Shown in pieces: positions 1-6,660 of a stretch of DNA of 40,235 nt; position 1 is the first letter of the stretch; the number at the start of each line of letters is the position of its first letter. Below the pieces are notes generated by a model. The model had not been told where the DNA came from. It saw only the letters and a list, made by a program, of their open reading frames with translations, and ran no database searches. The stretch covers positions 66,404-106,638 of the forward strand of contig NZ_FUYK01000010.1 in assembly GCF_900167955.1 (NCBI RefSeq). The letters run 5' to 3'. The translations under genes were made by a program, and so were the position numbers. Source of the DNA: Candidatus Nitrosotalea bavarica. Lineage in GTDB: Archaea > Thermoproteota > Nitrososphaeria > Nitrososphaerales > Nitrosopumilaceae.

Positions 1-69
1 TGTTTTCGCAGACAAGGATTTGTGTTGAATTTAAGGGGTTTAGAACGGGGTTCCGGATACTGGAGTAAA

Positions 70-144
70 TGGGTCCACAGGGATTTGAACCCTGGATCTT
101 CGCCGTGTAAGGGCGACGTCATAACCGGTCTGGACTATGAACCC
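70..144 (-). tRNA. tRNA-Val (anticodon UAC)
   Basis: On the minus strand the sequence folds as a full cloverleaf. A 7-bp acceptor stem (GGGTTCA/TGGACCC) is followed by discriminator A at 70. T8 is present, the D arm closes with GTC/GAC, the anticodon stem TCGCC/GGCGA encloses the loop CTTACAC with anticodon TAC, and the T stem CAGGG/CCCTG closes the T loop. CCA is not encoded. A TATA-like GTTTAAATGC lies at 166-175, about 26 bp before the 5' end. No intron is seen. Confidence 0.95.
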
Positions 145-165
145 AAGCAAGCTCCAATTTAAAAT

Positions 166-175
166 GCATTTAAAC
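166..175 (-). promoter_or_regulatory. TATA box of tRNA-Val
   Basis: GTTTAAATGC on the minus strand is centred about 26 bp upstream of the tRNA-Val 5' end, the usual archaeal TBP spacing. A second TTTTAAATTG (155-164) is too close to the tRNA to serve its 5' end. Confidence 0.5.
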
Positions 176-231
176 TTTGAGAATTATTCAAAATAAAAAT
201 GAAGAAATTGTACGTTAATTAAATTACAGAT

Positions 232-1248
232 ATGTTAGACCTTGTTTTTTTCTCTAGCCCTACAGGATTAGGACATGCAACAAGAGATATCGCAATATCT
301 CAGAATTTGGACGGAATAACAAAAAAATTTGTGAGTGGAGGAGCTGCTTCTCAATTTATCTCACAGAATGGCTTTGATGTAGATAACCTATACAAACCTC
401 CACCTTTTCAAATTGAAAACGGTAATCTTAAACAGCCTCTAAAGTGGCTTTTTAGATACTATTCCTATTACAAAGAGTGTAAAGTAATTTCATCTCAAAT
501 ACTTGAAACTTGTTCCCCAAAACTTGTCATAAGTGATGAAGACTTTGCATCACTAGTGGTGGCTCAAGAGAAAAGAATCAAAACTGTTTTGGTAACTGAT
601 ATACTTGAAACAAAATTTGCAAAAGGAATTGGCTCTATAATTGAAAATCAAATGAACAAGTCAATGAAAAAAATAATTAAAAAGTGTGATCTTGTAATTT
701 TACCAGAGAATGGAAAGGACGAAGGTAACATAGTAAGAGTTGGGCCAATAGTTCGTAAAACTACACAATCACGCGAACAATTAAGAGAAAAGTTTGCTTT
801 TCATAAAAAAACAATTATTGTAAGTATTGGTGGAACTGATTCTGGAAGATTTTTGATAGAAAAAATTCTTGATGTTTATCCAAAAATTGAGTTAGATGTA
901 GAACTTGTTATTGTATCTGGCCCATCTCTTAACTTAGATCTGCAACATATCAGAAATATGGGATTTGTAAATAATTTGCATGAGGTTGTATTTGCAGCAG
1001 ACCTGGTTATTTCACTGGCTGGAAAATCCACCATAGATGAATCAAGGCATTATGGAACGCCTGGAATATTTATTCCAATAAAGGGTCATTTTGAGCAAGA
1101 GGAGAATGCAAAGGAGCTAGGGTACAAATATGATGATATTTTTCATCTAGACAAATTAATCAAGGAAAAGATTAACCAGAGAAGAAATCCGCAGCCTGTT
1201 GATGGAGCAAAAAGGGCGTCAGATCTTATAAGAGATTTTCTGTCCTAG
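232..1248 (+). CDS. MurG-like glycosyltransferase (GT28-type fold)
   Basis: A 338-residue protein resembling GT-B glycosyltransferases of the MurG/UDP-GlcNAc-transferase type. The N-terminal Rossmann half has a glycine-rich loop, SSPTGLGHATRD (residues 8-19), as in sugar-acceptor domains. The C-terminal half has SIGGTDSGRF (near 197-206) and then GKSTIDESRHYGTP...HFEQEENAKEL (near 264-296), which matches the nucleotide-sugar-binding end of GT28 enzymes. It has no signal peptide or membrane helix, so it is probably cytosolic or peripheral at the membrane. It starts with ATG; the next gene begins about 85 bp downstream on the same strand. Donor and acceptor cannot be read from sequence. A role in surface glycan or lipid-linked sugar synthesis is inference. 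Confidence 0.75.
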   Translation: MLDLVFFSSPTGLGHATRDIAISQNLDGITKKFVSGGAASQFISQNGFDVDNLYKPPPFQIENGNLKQPLKWLFRYYSYYKECKVISSQILETCSPKLVISDEDFASLVVAQEKRIKTVLVTDILETKFAKGIGSIIENQMNKSMKKIIKKCDLVILPENGKDEGNIVRVGPIVRKTTQSREQLREKFAFHKKTIIVSIGGTDSGRFLIEKILDVYPKIELDVELVIVSGPSLNLDLQHIRNMGFVNNLHEVVFAADLVISLAGKSTIDESRHYGTPGIFIPIKGHFEQEENAKELGYKYDDIFHLDKLIKEKINQRRNPQPVDGAKRASDLIRDFLS

Positions 1249-1333
1249 ATATTTTGTTGAAGATTAATGCAACAGGTGAATCTTGAAAATATCCAATACT
1301 TTATAGAAGGATTTGAAGAGAGGAAACCAAGTT

Positions 1334-2749
1334 TTGGAAAACCTAATTATTTCAAAATTTGGTGGAAGTGCAGTTGGTGTTGATGGTGTACTAATTCCAA
1401 CAATCATTAGAAGGATAAATGAGCTAAAAAAAGACTCTAAAGTAATTACGGTATTTTCTGCCCCCCTTACAACATATAACGGAAAACAAAGATCACTTAC
1501 TGATATTGCACTTGAGATTGGACGCATGGCAGAAAAAGGAGAGAATGTTGGTATTGACATTTTAAAAAAACCATATCAAAAAATTGTTGAATTAATAGAT
1601 AAGACGCTTCAAAGTGATTGTAATAGAATCATCGACTCTTTTTTAGCAAAGGCTGAAGCTGCATTAACAGAAACACTACAAAAAAGAGAATTTGCCAATG
1701 AAACCAGGGCAAGATTACTTGCATATTCAGGCGAGATATTAATGTCACAAGTGATGAATTATGTCTTGAAAAGTTTTGGTATAAAGTCAGAAGCTATAAC
1801 ATTTGACATATGGCCCATAATTACTGATAATAATTTAGAATCTGCAAATTTTCTTGCTACCGAGTCTTTTGAGACAATGAATGATGTTGAAAAATTGTTA
1901 GAAAAAAATGACGTTTTGACAATAGGCGGATTTATCGGAAAGACAAAAGATGGAATAGAAACAACGTATGAGAGAGGAGGTTCTGACAGAACAGCAGCAG
2001 ATCTTGGTATTCTTTTTAATAAAAAATACCATACTAGAATTGATTTTGAGAAGGATAGTGCTGTATTATCTGCAGATCCACGAGTTGTCAAAGAAGAACT
2101 AGAAAGCATTACTCATCTCTCATATAATGAGGCAAGAATCGCAGGAATGTTTGGAATGAAGATTCTAGATCCAATTGCAATTAAAGAGATTGTGGAAAAT
2201 GGTGTAGAAATGCCAATAATAATTACGGACATGGGCAAACCTGAAAAGATTACAACAATTGAAAGAAAACTTGGTGAAAAAAACGGTCATCCACTTAAAA
2301 TAGTTACAGGGAAAAAAAATTGTGCTATTGTTAGAATTGAAAAGGATTCTTCTGAAAAATTGTTCCATTCACTAGACAAAGATAAAAGATATAGTGAGTT
2401 TGTAGTCTTGTCGCCATTTACTAAGGATGATATTGAATTTACAAGAATATTATTTCTAGATGGCGACTATGTTAAGCGCAATGAAAGATACATCTTAGGA
2501 TTTGACTCATTAGCATCCATAACTTACAATAGAGGTGTCATAACCTTAATTGGGGATGAAATGTGGCGTGTTCAGCAAGTCGCATCAAAGGCAAGTTCCA
2601 GAATAGGTGAGGCAGGTTTGAACATCCTCAACATGGATGCCCAGGAAGAGACATCTCGAATCATAATAATAATTGAGGATAGTGGAGACAGTATAGAAAA
2701 AGCAATTCGTGCAGTTCATGCTGAAAGATCTAAAATAAAATTTGTTTAA
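1334..2749 (+). CDS. lysC: Aspartate kinase with C-terminal ACT domains
   Basis: Phosphorylates L-aspartate, the first step towards Lys/Thr/Met in the cytosol. The N-terminal ISKFGGSAVG is the amino-acid-kinase nucleotide loop and YERGGSDRTAADLG (about 220 residues in) is the conserved aspartate-kinase GGSD box. The last ~150 residues look like two ACT domains (VASKASSRIGEAGLNILNMD), which normally carry feedback inhibition. The frame is open from a TTG at 1313, but that codon has no well-placed ribosome site. The TTG at 1334 sits 9 nt after GAGGA (1320-1324) and begins immediately before the KFGGS strand, so I choose it. The usual SAM(G)xTT segment here reads SAPLTTYNG, a mild deviation. The deposited start could be either codon. 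Confidence 0.9.
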   Translation: MENLIISKFGGSAVGVDGVLIPTIIRRINELKKDSKVITVFSAPLTTYNGKQRSLTDIALEIGRMAEKGENVGIDILKKPYQKIVELIDKTLQSDCNRIIDSFLAKAEAALTETLQKREFANETRARLLAYSGEILMSQVMNYVLKSFGIKSEAITFDIWPIITDNNLESANFLATESFETMNDVEKLLEKNDVLTIGGFIGKTKDGIETTYERGGSDRTAADLGILFNKKYHTRIDFEKDSAVLSADPRVVKEELESITHLSYNEARIAGMFGMKILDPIAIKEIVENGVEMPIIITDMGKPEKITTIERKLGEKNGHPLKIVTGKKNCAIVRIEKDSSEKLFHSLDKDKRYSEFVVLSPFTKDDIEFTRILFLDGDYVKRNERYILGFDSLASITYNRGVITLIGDEMWRVQQVASKASSRIGEAGLNILNMDAQEETSRIIIIIEDSGDSIEKAIRAVHAERSKIKFV

Positions 2750-2803
2750 CTGAAAATAATATCATCGGAATAATTTTGGCATAATAAAATTAAAACGATG
2801 GTT

Positions 2804-2878
2804 TTACTTTTTTCTTTTTCTGCGTGCAGCTCTCTGATCTGCTTTTCGCTTGTGTTTTCCAGTCTTTCTTAAAACCAT
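2804..2878 (-). CDS. Possible 24-residue very basic peptide
   Basis: An ATG-to-TAA frame encodes a 24-residue peptide with 12 Lys/Arg, one His and a single Asp: it begins MVLRKTGKHKRK and ends RRKRKK. Size and charge recall ribosome-embedded mini-proteins such as eL41 or bacterial Thx, but I cannot align it to either and give no family. AT-rich DNA with TTTTTATAT directly upstream could act as a promoter element, although it lies closer to the ATG than the usual 25 bp. The gene sits alone between the convergent end of aspartate kinase and a structured intergenic element. It could be chance coding in a purine-rich tract. Confidence 0.4.
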   Translation of the reverse strand: MVLRKTGKHKRKADQRAARRKRKK

Positions 2879-2940
2879 ATATAAAAATCAGGATTATTTA
2901 CTAGAATTTCTATCTTTGGTATATCAGAATTTGTATAACA

Positions 2941-2977
2941 TTTGACCCCTACAAGTCCATACCTGTAGGATGTCAAA
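2941..2977. other. 12-bp inverted repeat / hairpin
   Basis: TTTGAC (2941-2946) pairs with GTCAAA (2972-2977), and CCTACA (2948-2953) pairs with TGTAGG (2964-2969). The arms are separated only by a 1 x 2 internal loop and enclose a 10-nt loop. It sits in a locally GC-richer island (about 2941-3036) flanked by very AT-rich DNA, with TAATATAATTA (3038-3048, minus strand) placed as a TATA box. It may be the 3' hairpin of a short RNA, a terminator for the 3083-3331 gene, or an operator. Confidence 0.45.
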
Positions 2978-3082
2978 GTGGGTTTATTCTTGAGCCTCTT
3001 TATCTAGAATCAGCTCGGCGTTACCCAAAACACGCGCTAATTATATTACGACAAGGAAATATTTAGACCTGATCTATATAGA

Positions 3083-3331
3083 TCACGTATAGGAACCGTT
3101 GATTGCCCATAGTACAAGTGCAATCCCAATCAACGCATACCACTTGAAGTTGCGCTTGTCAAGAAATGCATTCTTTGGGACAAGTTGCCCTTCTGCTGTG
3201 GACAGACGAATCTTTCTCATCTCAAATCCATTACCTACAAGACCGATAACAAACAAGGCAACAGAGATTATTGATAATACAGGTTGTGGTGTCATAGCAA
3301 AGTCATGGTATTTTCCTTGATTTAAAGACAA
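3083..3331 (-). CDS. Small two-helix membrane protein
   Basis: An 82-residue hypothetical membrane protein. Two hydrophobic helices are visible, PVLSIISVALFVIGLVG (about residues 17-34) and WYALIGIALVLWAI (about 64-78), joined by a basic, polar loop rich in Arg and Lys. The frame opens at TTG 3331; an in-frame ATG at 3295 (MTPQPV) would give a 70-residue product starting just before helix 1 and is a real alternative. It has no recognisable domain. It is divergent from ilvE, with start codons about 75 bp apart. An opposite-strand frame (3099-3320) lacks such coherent hydrophobic segments and is treated as a shadow. Confidence 0.6.
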   Translation of the reverse strand: MSLNQGKYHDFAMTPQPVLSIISVALFVIGLVGNGFEMRKIRLSTAEGQLVPKNAFLDKRNFKWYALIGIALVLWAINGSYT

Positions 3332-3376
3332 CCGCGCCTTTCCAGTAATGATAACTCATTCAGATTTGATTAATTC

Positions 3377-3384
3377 TTTAAATT
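3377..3384 (+). promoter_or_regulatory. TATA box of ilvE (leaderless)
   Basis: TTTAAATT is centred about 26 bp upstream of the ilvE ATG at 3407, so transcription should start at or next to the start codon. No ribosome-binding site is present, which fits a leaderless mRNA. Confidence 0.55.
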
Positions 3385-3406
3385 ACCAAACTCTATCTAA
3401 TTTTGT

Positions 3407-4321
3407 ATGAAAGAGCAAAGTAAGATTTGGATGAATGGTAAACTTGTGCCATACAAAAATGCAAAAGTCCATGTCCTTACTCATGCATTACATTATTCAA
3501 CTGCAATATTTGAGGGAATTAGATGTTATAACACTCCAAGGGGTCCAATGATTTTCAGATTACCAGAACATGTAGACAGACTATTCAAGTCTGCAAAAAT
3601 GTATTCAATGAAAATGCCTTATTCAAAAAAAGAAATTTCGGGTGGAATAATCAAGACAGTCAAAGCAAGTAAATTAAAAGAATGCTACATCAGACCCATT
3701 GCATATTATGGTCATGGTGTTATGGGTCTTACACCAACTCCAAATAAAGTACAAGTTGCAATAGCTTGTTGGGAATGGAATCTTGGTGAATCCAGTGCAG
3801 GAAAGGTACGGGGAGCCAGGTGTAAGGTATCAAGTTGGCTAAGAATAGATTCTAGATCTCAACCCATGCAAGCAAAGGCTGCATCAAATTATGCAAATGC
3901 TGCACTTGCAAGAGTTGAAGCATTAAGAGATGGCTATGATGAAGCAATCATGCTAAACTATCATGGTAAAGTATCAGAAGGAAGTGCAGAAAATATTTTC
4001 ATTGTAAATAAAGGCGAGATCTCAACACCTCCACTTAGTGCTGGAATCTTGGATGGAATAACAAGAGATAGTGTTATCAAAATAGCACGGTCAGAGGGAT
4101 TTACAGTAATTGAGAGAGATATTGACAGAGAAGATCTCTATGTAGCAGATGAGGTATTCATGACTGGTACTGCAGCAGAAGTAAAATCAGTAACTGAGAT
4201 TGATAATGTAGCAGTTGGAGACGGCAAACTAGGCGAGGTGACACGTAAGCTACAAGATGCTTTCTTTGTAGCATCAAGAGGAAAAGATGAACGTTATCTA
4301 GAGTGGTTCACTCTAATCTAA
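3407..4321 (+). CDS. ilvE: Branched-chain amino acid aminotransferase (class IV PLP)
   Basis: A 304-residue fold-type IV aminotransferase that transfers amino groups between glutamate and the keto acids of Leu/Ile/Val in the cytosol. Visible signatures are HALHYSTAIFEGIRCY (about 26-41), the PLP-lysine segment QAKAASNYANA (K157), GKVSEGSAENIF and the cofactor-phosphate loop SAGILDGITRD. The tail EVFMTGTAAEVKSV is the conserved IlvE C-terminal element. Length and motif order are normal for IlvE rather than D-amino acid transaminase or aminodeoxychorismate lyase. It is monocistronic, with its own TATA box and a probably leaderless transcript. Confidence 0.93.
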   Translation: MKEQSKIWMNGKLVPYKNAKVHVLTHALHYSTAIFEGIRCYNTPRGPMIFRLPEHVDRLFKSAKMYSMKMPYSKKEISGGIIKTVKASKLKECYIRPIAYYGHGVMGLTPTPNKVQVAIACWEWNLGESSAGKVRGARCKVSSWLRIDSRSQPMQAKAASNYANAALARVEALRDGYDEAIMLNYHGKVSEGSAENIFIVNKGEISTPPLSAGILDGITRDSVIKIARSEGFTVIERDIDREDLYVADEVFMTGTAAEVKSVTEIDNVAVGDGKLGEVTRKLQDAFFVASRGKDERYLEWFTLI

Positions 4322-4376
4322 AACCTGAAAGATTCAATTATGCCAAACCAGATTATATCACTTGATGGTACTATCA

Positions 4377-4538
4377 ATGGTTGATCAACACAAACCAAAG
4401 TGTCATCTATGTAGCAATGTGTTTGAAAATTTGGAAGAATTAAGAAAACATCAAGATAGTGCACATAAAGAATTTACGGAATTTCACAAGGATGCAAGTG
4501 ATCATTCTCCTACACCTGGAGATGTAACTATCTTTTAG
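4377..4538 (+). CDS. C2H2 zinc-finger microprotein
   Basis: A 53-residue protein with one canonical C2H2 finger: CHLC then 12 residues then H-X4-H (C9, C12, H25, H30), with the hydrophobic core F and L in the usual places, followed by an acidic, His-containing tail. TTATAT (4353-4358) lies just over 20 bp upstream, suggesting a leaderless start at ATG 4377. An in-frame ATG at 4365 would add four residues. Such single-finger proteins are common in Thaumarchaeota; DNA, RNA or protein binding cannot be distinguished. The next small gene starts 10 bp downstream of the stop. Confidence 0.7.
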   Translation: MVDQHKPKCHLCSNVFENLEELRKHQDSAHKEFTEFHKDASDHSPTPGDVTIF

Positions 4539-4548
4539 ATGAAGTAAC

Positions 4549-4704
4549 ATGGAGTGTAATGAAACTGCTAATTCAATTTGTTGGTTTTGTAAAAAAGGTC
4601 GTCACGAAGATTGTATGAAAAAAATTCCTACATATGCCAAGTCAGAAGGTCCTCATGACTGCACATTTGATACAAAACTTGTTGATTGTCAGTGCACTCA
4701 CTAG
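4549..4704 (+). CDS. Cysteine-rich, probably zinc-binding microprotein
   Basis: A 51-residue protein with seven Cys (3, 11, 14, 22, 38, 47, 49) and three His (19, 36, 51). The spacing CX2C followed by HX2C, then a C-terminal CXC-X-H, suggests two metal sites. It has no signal peptide or hydrophobic helix. It begins 10 bp after the C2H2 microprotein and is probably co-transcribed with it, so the pair forms a small zinc-binding unit. I do not recognise a named family. Confidence 0.6.
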   Translation: MECNETANSICWFCKKGRHEDCMKKIPTYAKSEGPHDCTFDTKLVDCQCTH

Positions 4705-4744
4705 ATAACAAAAATAATCAGATTTTTTCTTGTATGATGTTATA

Positions 4745-4898
4745 TTATGATTCTACAGTTCTTAGTACGCTTATGTTTTCTATATCTTCTTCAAGTTCTT
4801 TAACCAAACCTTTCCACCACTGTTCAAATTCTTTCATGTCTTTGCAAAACTCACAAAACCCTCTTTATAGATCTGCCGATTTTTTTGTAAGATGACAT
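4745..4898 (-). pseudogene. Broken CxxC microprotein gene (one-base frameshift)
   Basis: ATG at 4898 opens a 15-residue frame (MSSYKKIGRSIKRVL) that ends in TGA. The next frame continues with GFCEFCKDMKEFEQWWKGLV and an acidic helix, ending in SVLRTVES at 4745. Removing one G from the GGG run (AGAGGGTTTTG on the minus strand) joins them into a ~50-residue protein with a CxxC motif and a charged amphipathic helix. TTTTATACAC (about 4927-4936) is a TATA candidate. Alternatively only the last 30 residues are made from ATG 4837, which has TCTATAAAG about 30 bp upstream. It could be an assembly indel, a decayed gene or chance. Confidence 0.35.
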
Positions 4899-4999
4899 TT
4901 GAAAATTCAGTGGTCTTAACAATCAGTGTATAAAATCCAAAACTTGTCTTGGAGTAGTTACAAAATATTTCAAAAGATTTTTCAAGATATAAAATAGAC

Positions 5000-5644
5000 T
5001 CAGGTTGAAAGAAAACGTCCGTAACCTACTATGCCATTGTCATAAAGGCTCCAAGTAGCTGGCTTTATCCAGAGGTAGTTATCACTATCTGCCTCAAGGT
5101 ATAAAGTTGCAAGCACATTTGATGGGGAAGCTTGAAGTGAAGCAGGTCCTGCAAAGGCTTTTCCATTTAATGGATTATACATGCTTCCGTGACAGGGGCA
5201 TTGACCATTGTTAGCAGGCTGTTGTGCAGTACTAGGCACATATCTCCAGAGGCACCACAGGTGCAAGCATACCATGCTATAAACTCGAAATGCAGTAACA
5301 TCAGTTGAAGAACCTCCAAGTTCTGTAGGCAATCTAATTAGCTGCCACTGCCTGAATGGTTCTGAATTAAGAACTGTATCAGTTGAAGATGGATATATGA
5401 TAATCTCGGAATGGTTTATGGGAAATGTGTTGATGTTTGCGTTAGTACCATCGGACAACACTACTTGTTGCTTTCCTGGGACAGAATTATCGGGATTTGG
5501 CATGAATTGTCCCCATGGAATAAATGGAGTAAATGTAAGTGCGACACTTCCAGCTGCTAGTAATTTTAAAAAGTCGCGTCTTGTCAAGGCATTTTTATCA
5601 ATATTGCTTGGCTCATCTTGTTTGGGTTCTGTCACATTACTCAA
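5000..5644 (-). CDS. Rieske iron-sulfur protein with Tat signal
   Basis: A 214-residue 2Fe-2S electron carrier, probably of a bc1-like complex, on the outer membrane face. The N-terminus has a twin-arginine motif, LTRRDFLKLL (R22, R23), and a hydrophobic stretch, so it is Tat-exported and anchored. Box I is C126-L-H128-L-W-C131 and box II is C149-P-C151-H152-G-S. All four cluster ligands (C126, H128, C149, C151? by family pattern the first Cys-X-His of each box) and both disulfide-type Cys are present. The family consensus of box I is CxHxGC, so Trp replaces the usual Gly. It starts at TTG 5644. No cytochrome b gene is adjacent, but the oxidase operon lies 1.6 kb away. Confidence 0.87.
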   Translation of the reverse strand: MSNVTEPKQDEPSNIDKNALTRRDFLKLLAAGSVALTFTPFIPWGQFMPNPDNSVPGKQQVVLSDGTNANINTFPINHSEIIIYPSSTDTVLNSEPFRQWQLIRLPTELGGSSTDVTAFRVYSMVCLHLWCLWRYVPSTAQQPANNGQCPCHGSMYNPLNGKAFAGPASLQASPSNVLATLYLEADSDNYLWIKPATWSLYDNGIVGYGRFLST

Positions 5645-5715
5645 ATTAATTTAATGAATAAAGATCTTGTCAAACAATGTAAGTGAACAATGTTTGTGAA
5701 GGTTCCATCTAGATT

Positions 5716-5731
5716 TTATTACATGTAATAA
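5716..5731. promoter_or_regulatory. 16-bp perfect palindrome upstream of the Rieske gene
   Basis: TTATTACATGTAATAA is a perfect inverted repeat centred about 80 bp before the Rieske start codon, in the 170-bp gap between that gene and tRNA-Lys. A dimeric regulator site is plausible, but no other copy was noticed in the window. Confidence 0.3.
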
Positions 5732-5816
5732 TCATCTGATCAACTGACTAGAGAATTCCATCAGAGGACGCATATAATCATAAAATGAAAAATAGTATTT
5801 TAGAACTAGAAAGAAG

Positions 5817-5905
5817 CGGGTCTAGTGGGATTTGGACCCACGACATAGGGATATCTCCGAAAGATCTTAAGAGTCCCTCGCTCTACCTGGCTGAGCCATA
5901 GACCC
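5817..5905 (-). tRNA. tRNA-Lys (anticodon CUU) with a 15-nt intron
   Basis: The minus-strand cloverleaf has acceptor stem GGGTCTA/TAGACCC with discriminator G (5817), D stem GCTC/GAGC, anticodon stem AGGGA/TCCCT, and T stem GTGGG/CCCAC. The anticodon loop is interrupted: CTCTTA (anticodon CTT at 5869-5871) is followed by 15 extra nucleotides (5853-5867) before A38. The extra segment contains ATCT/AGAT and can form the helix of a bulge-helix-bulge, the substrate of the archaeal splicing endonuclease, at the canonical 37/38 position. TATA-like GTTTAAATAA lies at 5931-5940. Confidence 0.93.
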
Positions 5906-5930
5906 GGTAAAGAAGCTCACGCAAAGTTCG

Positions 5931-5940
5931 TTATTTAAAC
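5931..5940 (-). promoter_or_regulatory. TATA box of tRNA-Lys
   Basis: GTTTAAATAA (minus strand) is about 30 bp before the tRNA 5' end. It closely matches the GTTTAAATGC in front of tRNA-Val. Confidence 0.5.
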
Positions 5941-5962
5941 TTGAGTCAAAAAGAAAATGATT

Positions 5963-6562
5963 TTAGTTTTTTGCTGTTTCTATTTGAGAATATTTCTCTA
6001 GAATAGTTGTCAGCACAGTAGAGACCGGAGCATTGTTCATCTTTTCTTTCTCTGCCAAGAGTTTTCTGTATGCATCTAGTGTGATATACACAGGAATCGA
6101 GCCGTTTCCTTCCAACAAGCCTCTTACTCTATACAAAGCAGTTTCCATTCCCTTTTCTGCAATCTTTGCAAACTTTGCCTTGTCCATAATTGCGCCAAGA
6201 GGACCAAATGGCATGTCATAATTTACTGTCATGGTAACTCGGGTTTGTTTCTCGCCAAGTTCCTCAAAATCAACTGTAATTTCCCATTTCTTAAATGGAC
6301 CTTTGATCATTTTAGCGGCAACCTTTCTTTCTGGAATGAATTCAGTTGTCTCACAGTCCCACTCTAGTCTCTTACCATCAAAGTCACCAATTACTCTAAA
6401 TGTTGTACCTACTCCCATTCCTGCCTTTACATCCATAGGAACTACGGTCATTCCTACTCTCTCCTCAAATTGGTCAGAGATGTGTTCAGGTCTTGCAAAG
6501 TATGTAAAAACGTTCATGGTTTTTTCTTTGATGTCTATTGTCTTACTAACAGTGGTCATCAT
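5963..6562 (-). CDS. SRPBCC (START/Bet v 1-like) protein with a ribbon-helix-helix-like tail
   Basis: A 199-residue protein. Residues 1-150 look like an SRPBCC hydrophobic-ligand-binding fold: an initial strand MTTVSKTIDI, a conserved RPEHISDQF-type segment, alternating strands (TTFRVIGDF, WEITVDFEEL, TRVTMTVNYDM), and a long C-terminal helix. Residues 156-191 (IPVYITLDAYRKLLAEKEKM then VSTVLTTILEKY) have the strand-helix-helix pattern of a CopG/MetJ-type ribbon-helix-helix domain. That is an unusual partner, and I infer possible ligand-responsive DNA binding. Start at tandem ATG 6562; GCTTTAAATC (6583-6592) 26 bp upstream indicates a leaderless mRNA. No operon partner on its strand. Confidence 0.7.
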   Translation of the reverse strand: MMTTVSKTIDIKEKTMNVFTYFARPEHISDQFEERVGMTVVPMDVKAGMGVGTTFRVIGDFDGKRLEWDCETTEFIPERKVAAKMIKGPFKKWEITVDFEELGEKQTRVTMTVNYDMPFGPLGAIMDKAKFAKIAEKGMETALYRVRGLLEGNGSIPVYITLDAYRKLLAEKEKMNNAPVSTVLTTILEKYSQIETAKN

Positions 6563-6582
6563 TGGCAGTTTTCGTAGAACTT

Positions 6583-6592
6583 GATTTAAAGC
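6583..6592 (-). promoter_or_regulatory. TATA box of the SRPBCC gene
   Basis: GCTTTAAATC on the minus strand is centred about 26 bp upstream of ATG 6562, consistent with leaderless transcription. Confidence 0.5.
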
Positions 6593-6630
6593 TTTTGCTA
6601 ATTTTCACAGATCGGAGGATGTTGTAGCAT

Positions 6631-6640
6631 TATATTAAAG
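6631..6640 (+). promoter_or_regulatory. TATA box of the 6661 gene
   Basis: TATATTAAAG is centred 26 bp before the GTG start at 6661 and decides in favour of that start codon over downstream alternatives. Confidence 0.5.
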
Positions 6641-6660
6641 AAAACAGTCTCAAAATAATA

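Noticed and set aside
1264-1560. 98-codon frame antisense to aspartate kinase
   Set aside because: Covers the KFGGS region of a clear gene on the opposite strand; treated as a shadow.
3099-3320. 73-codon plus-strand frame opposite the two-helix membrane protein
   Set aside because: Lacks coherent hydrophobic helices; the minus-strand frame gives a plausible membrane protein.
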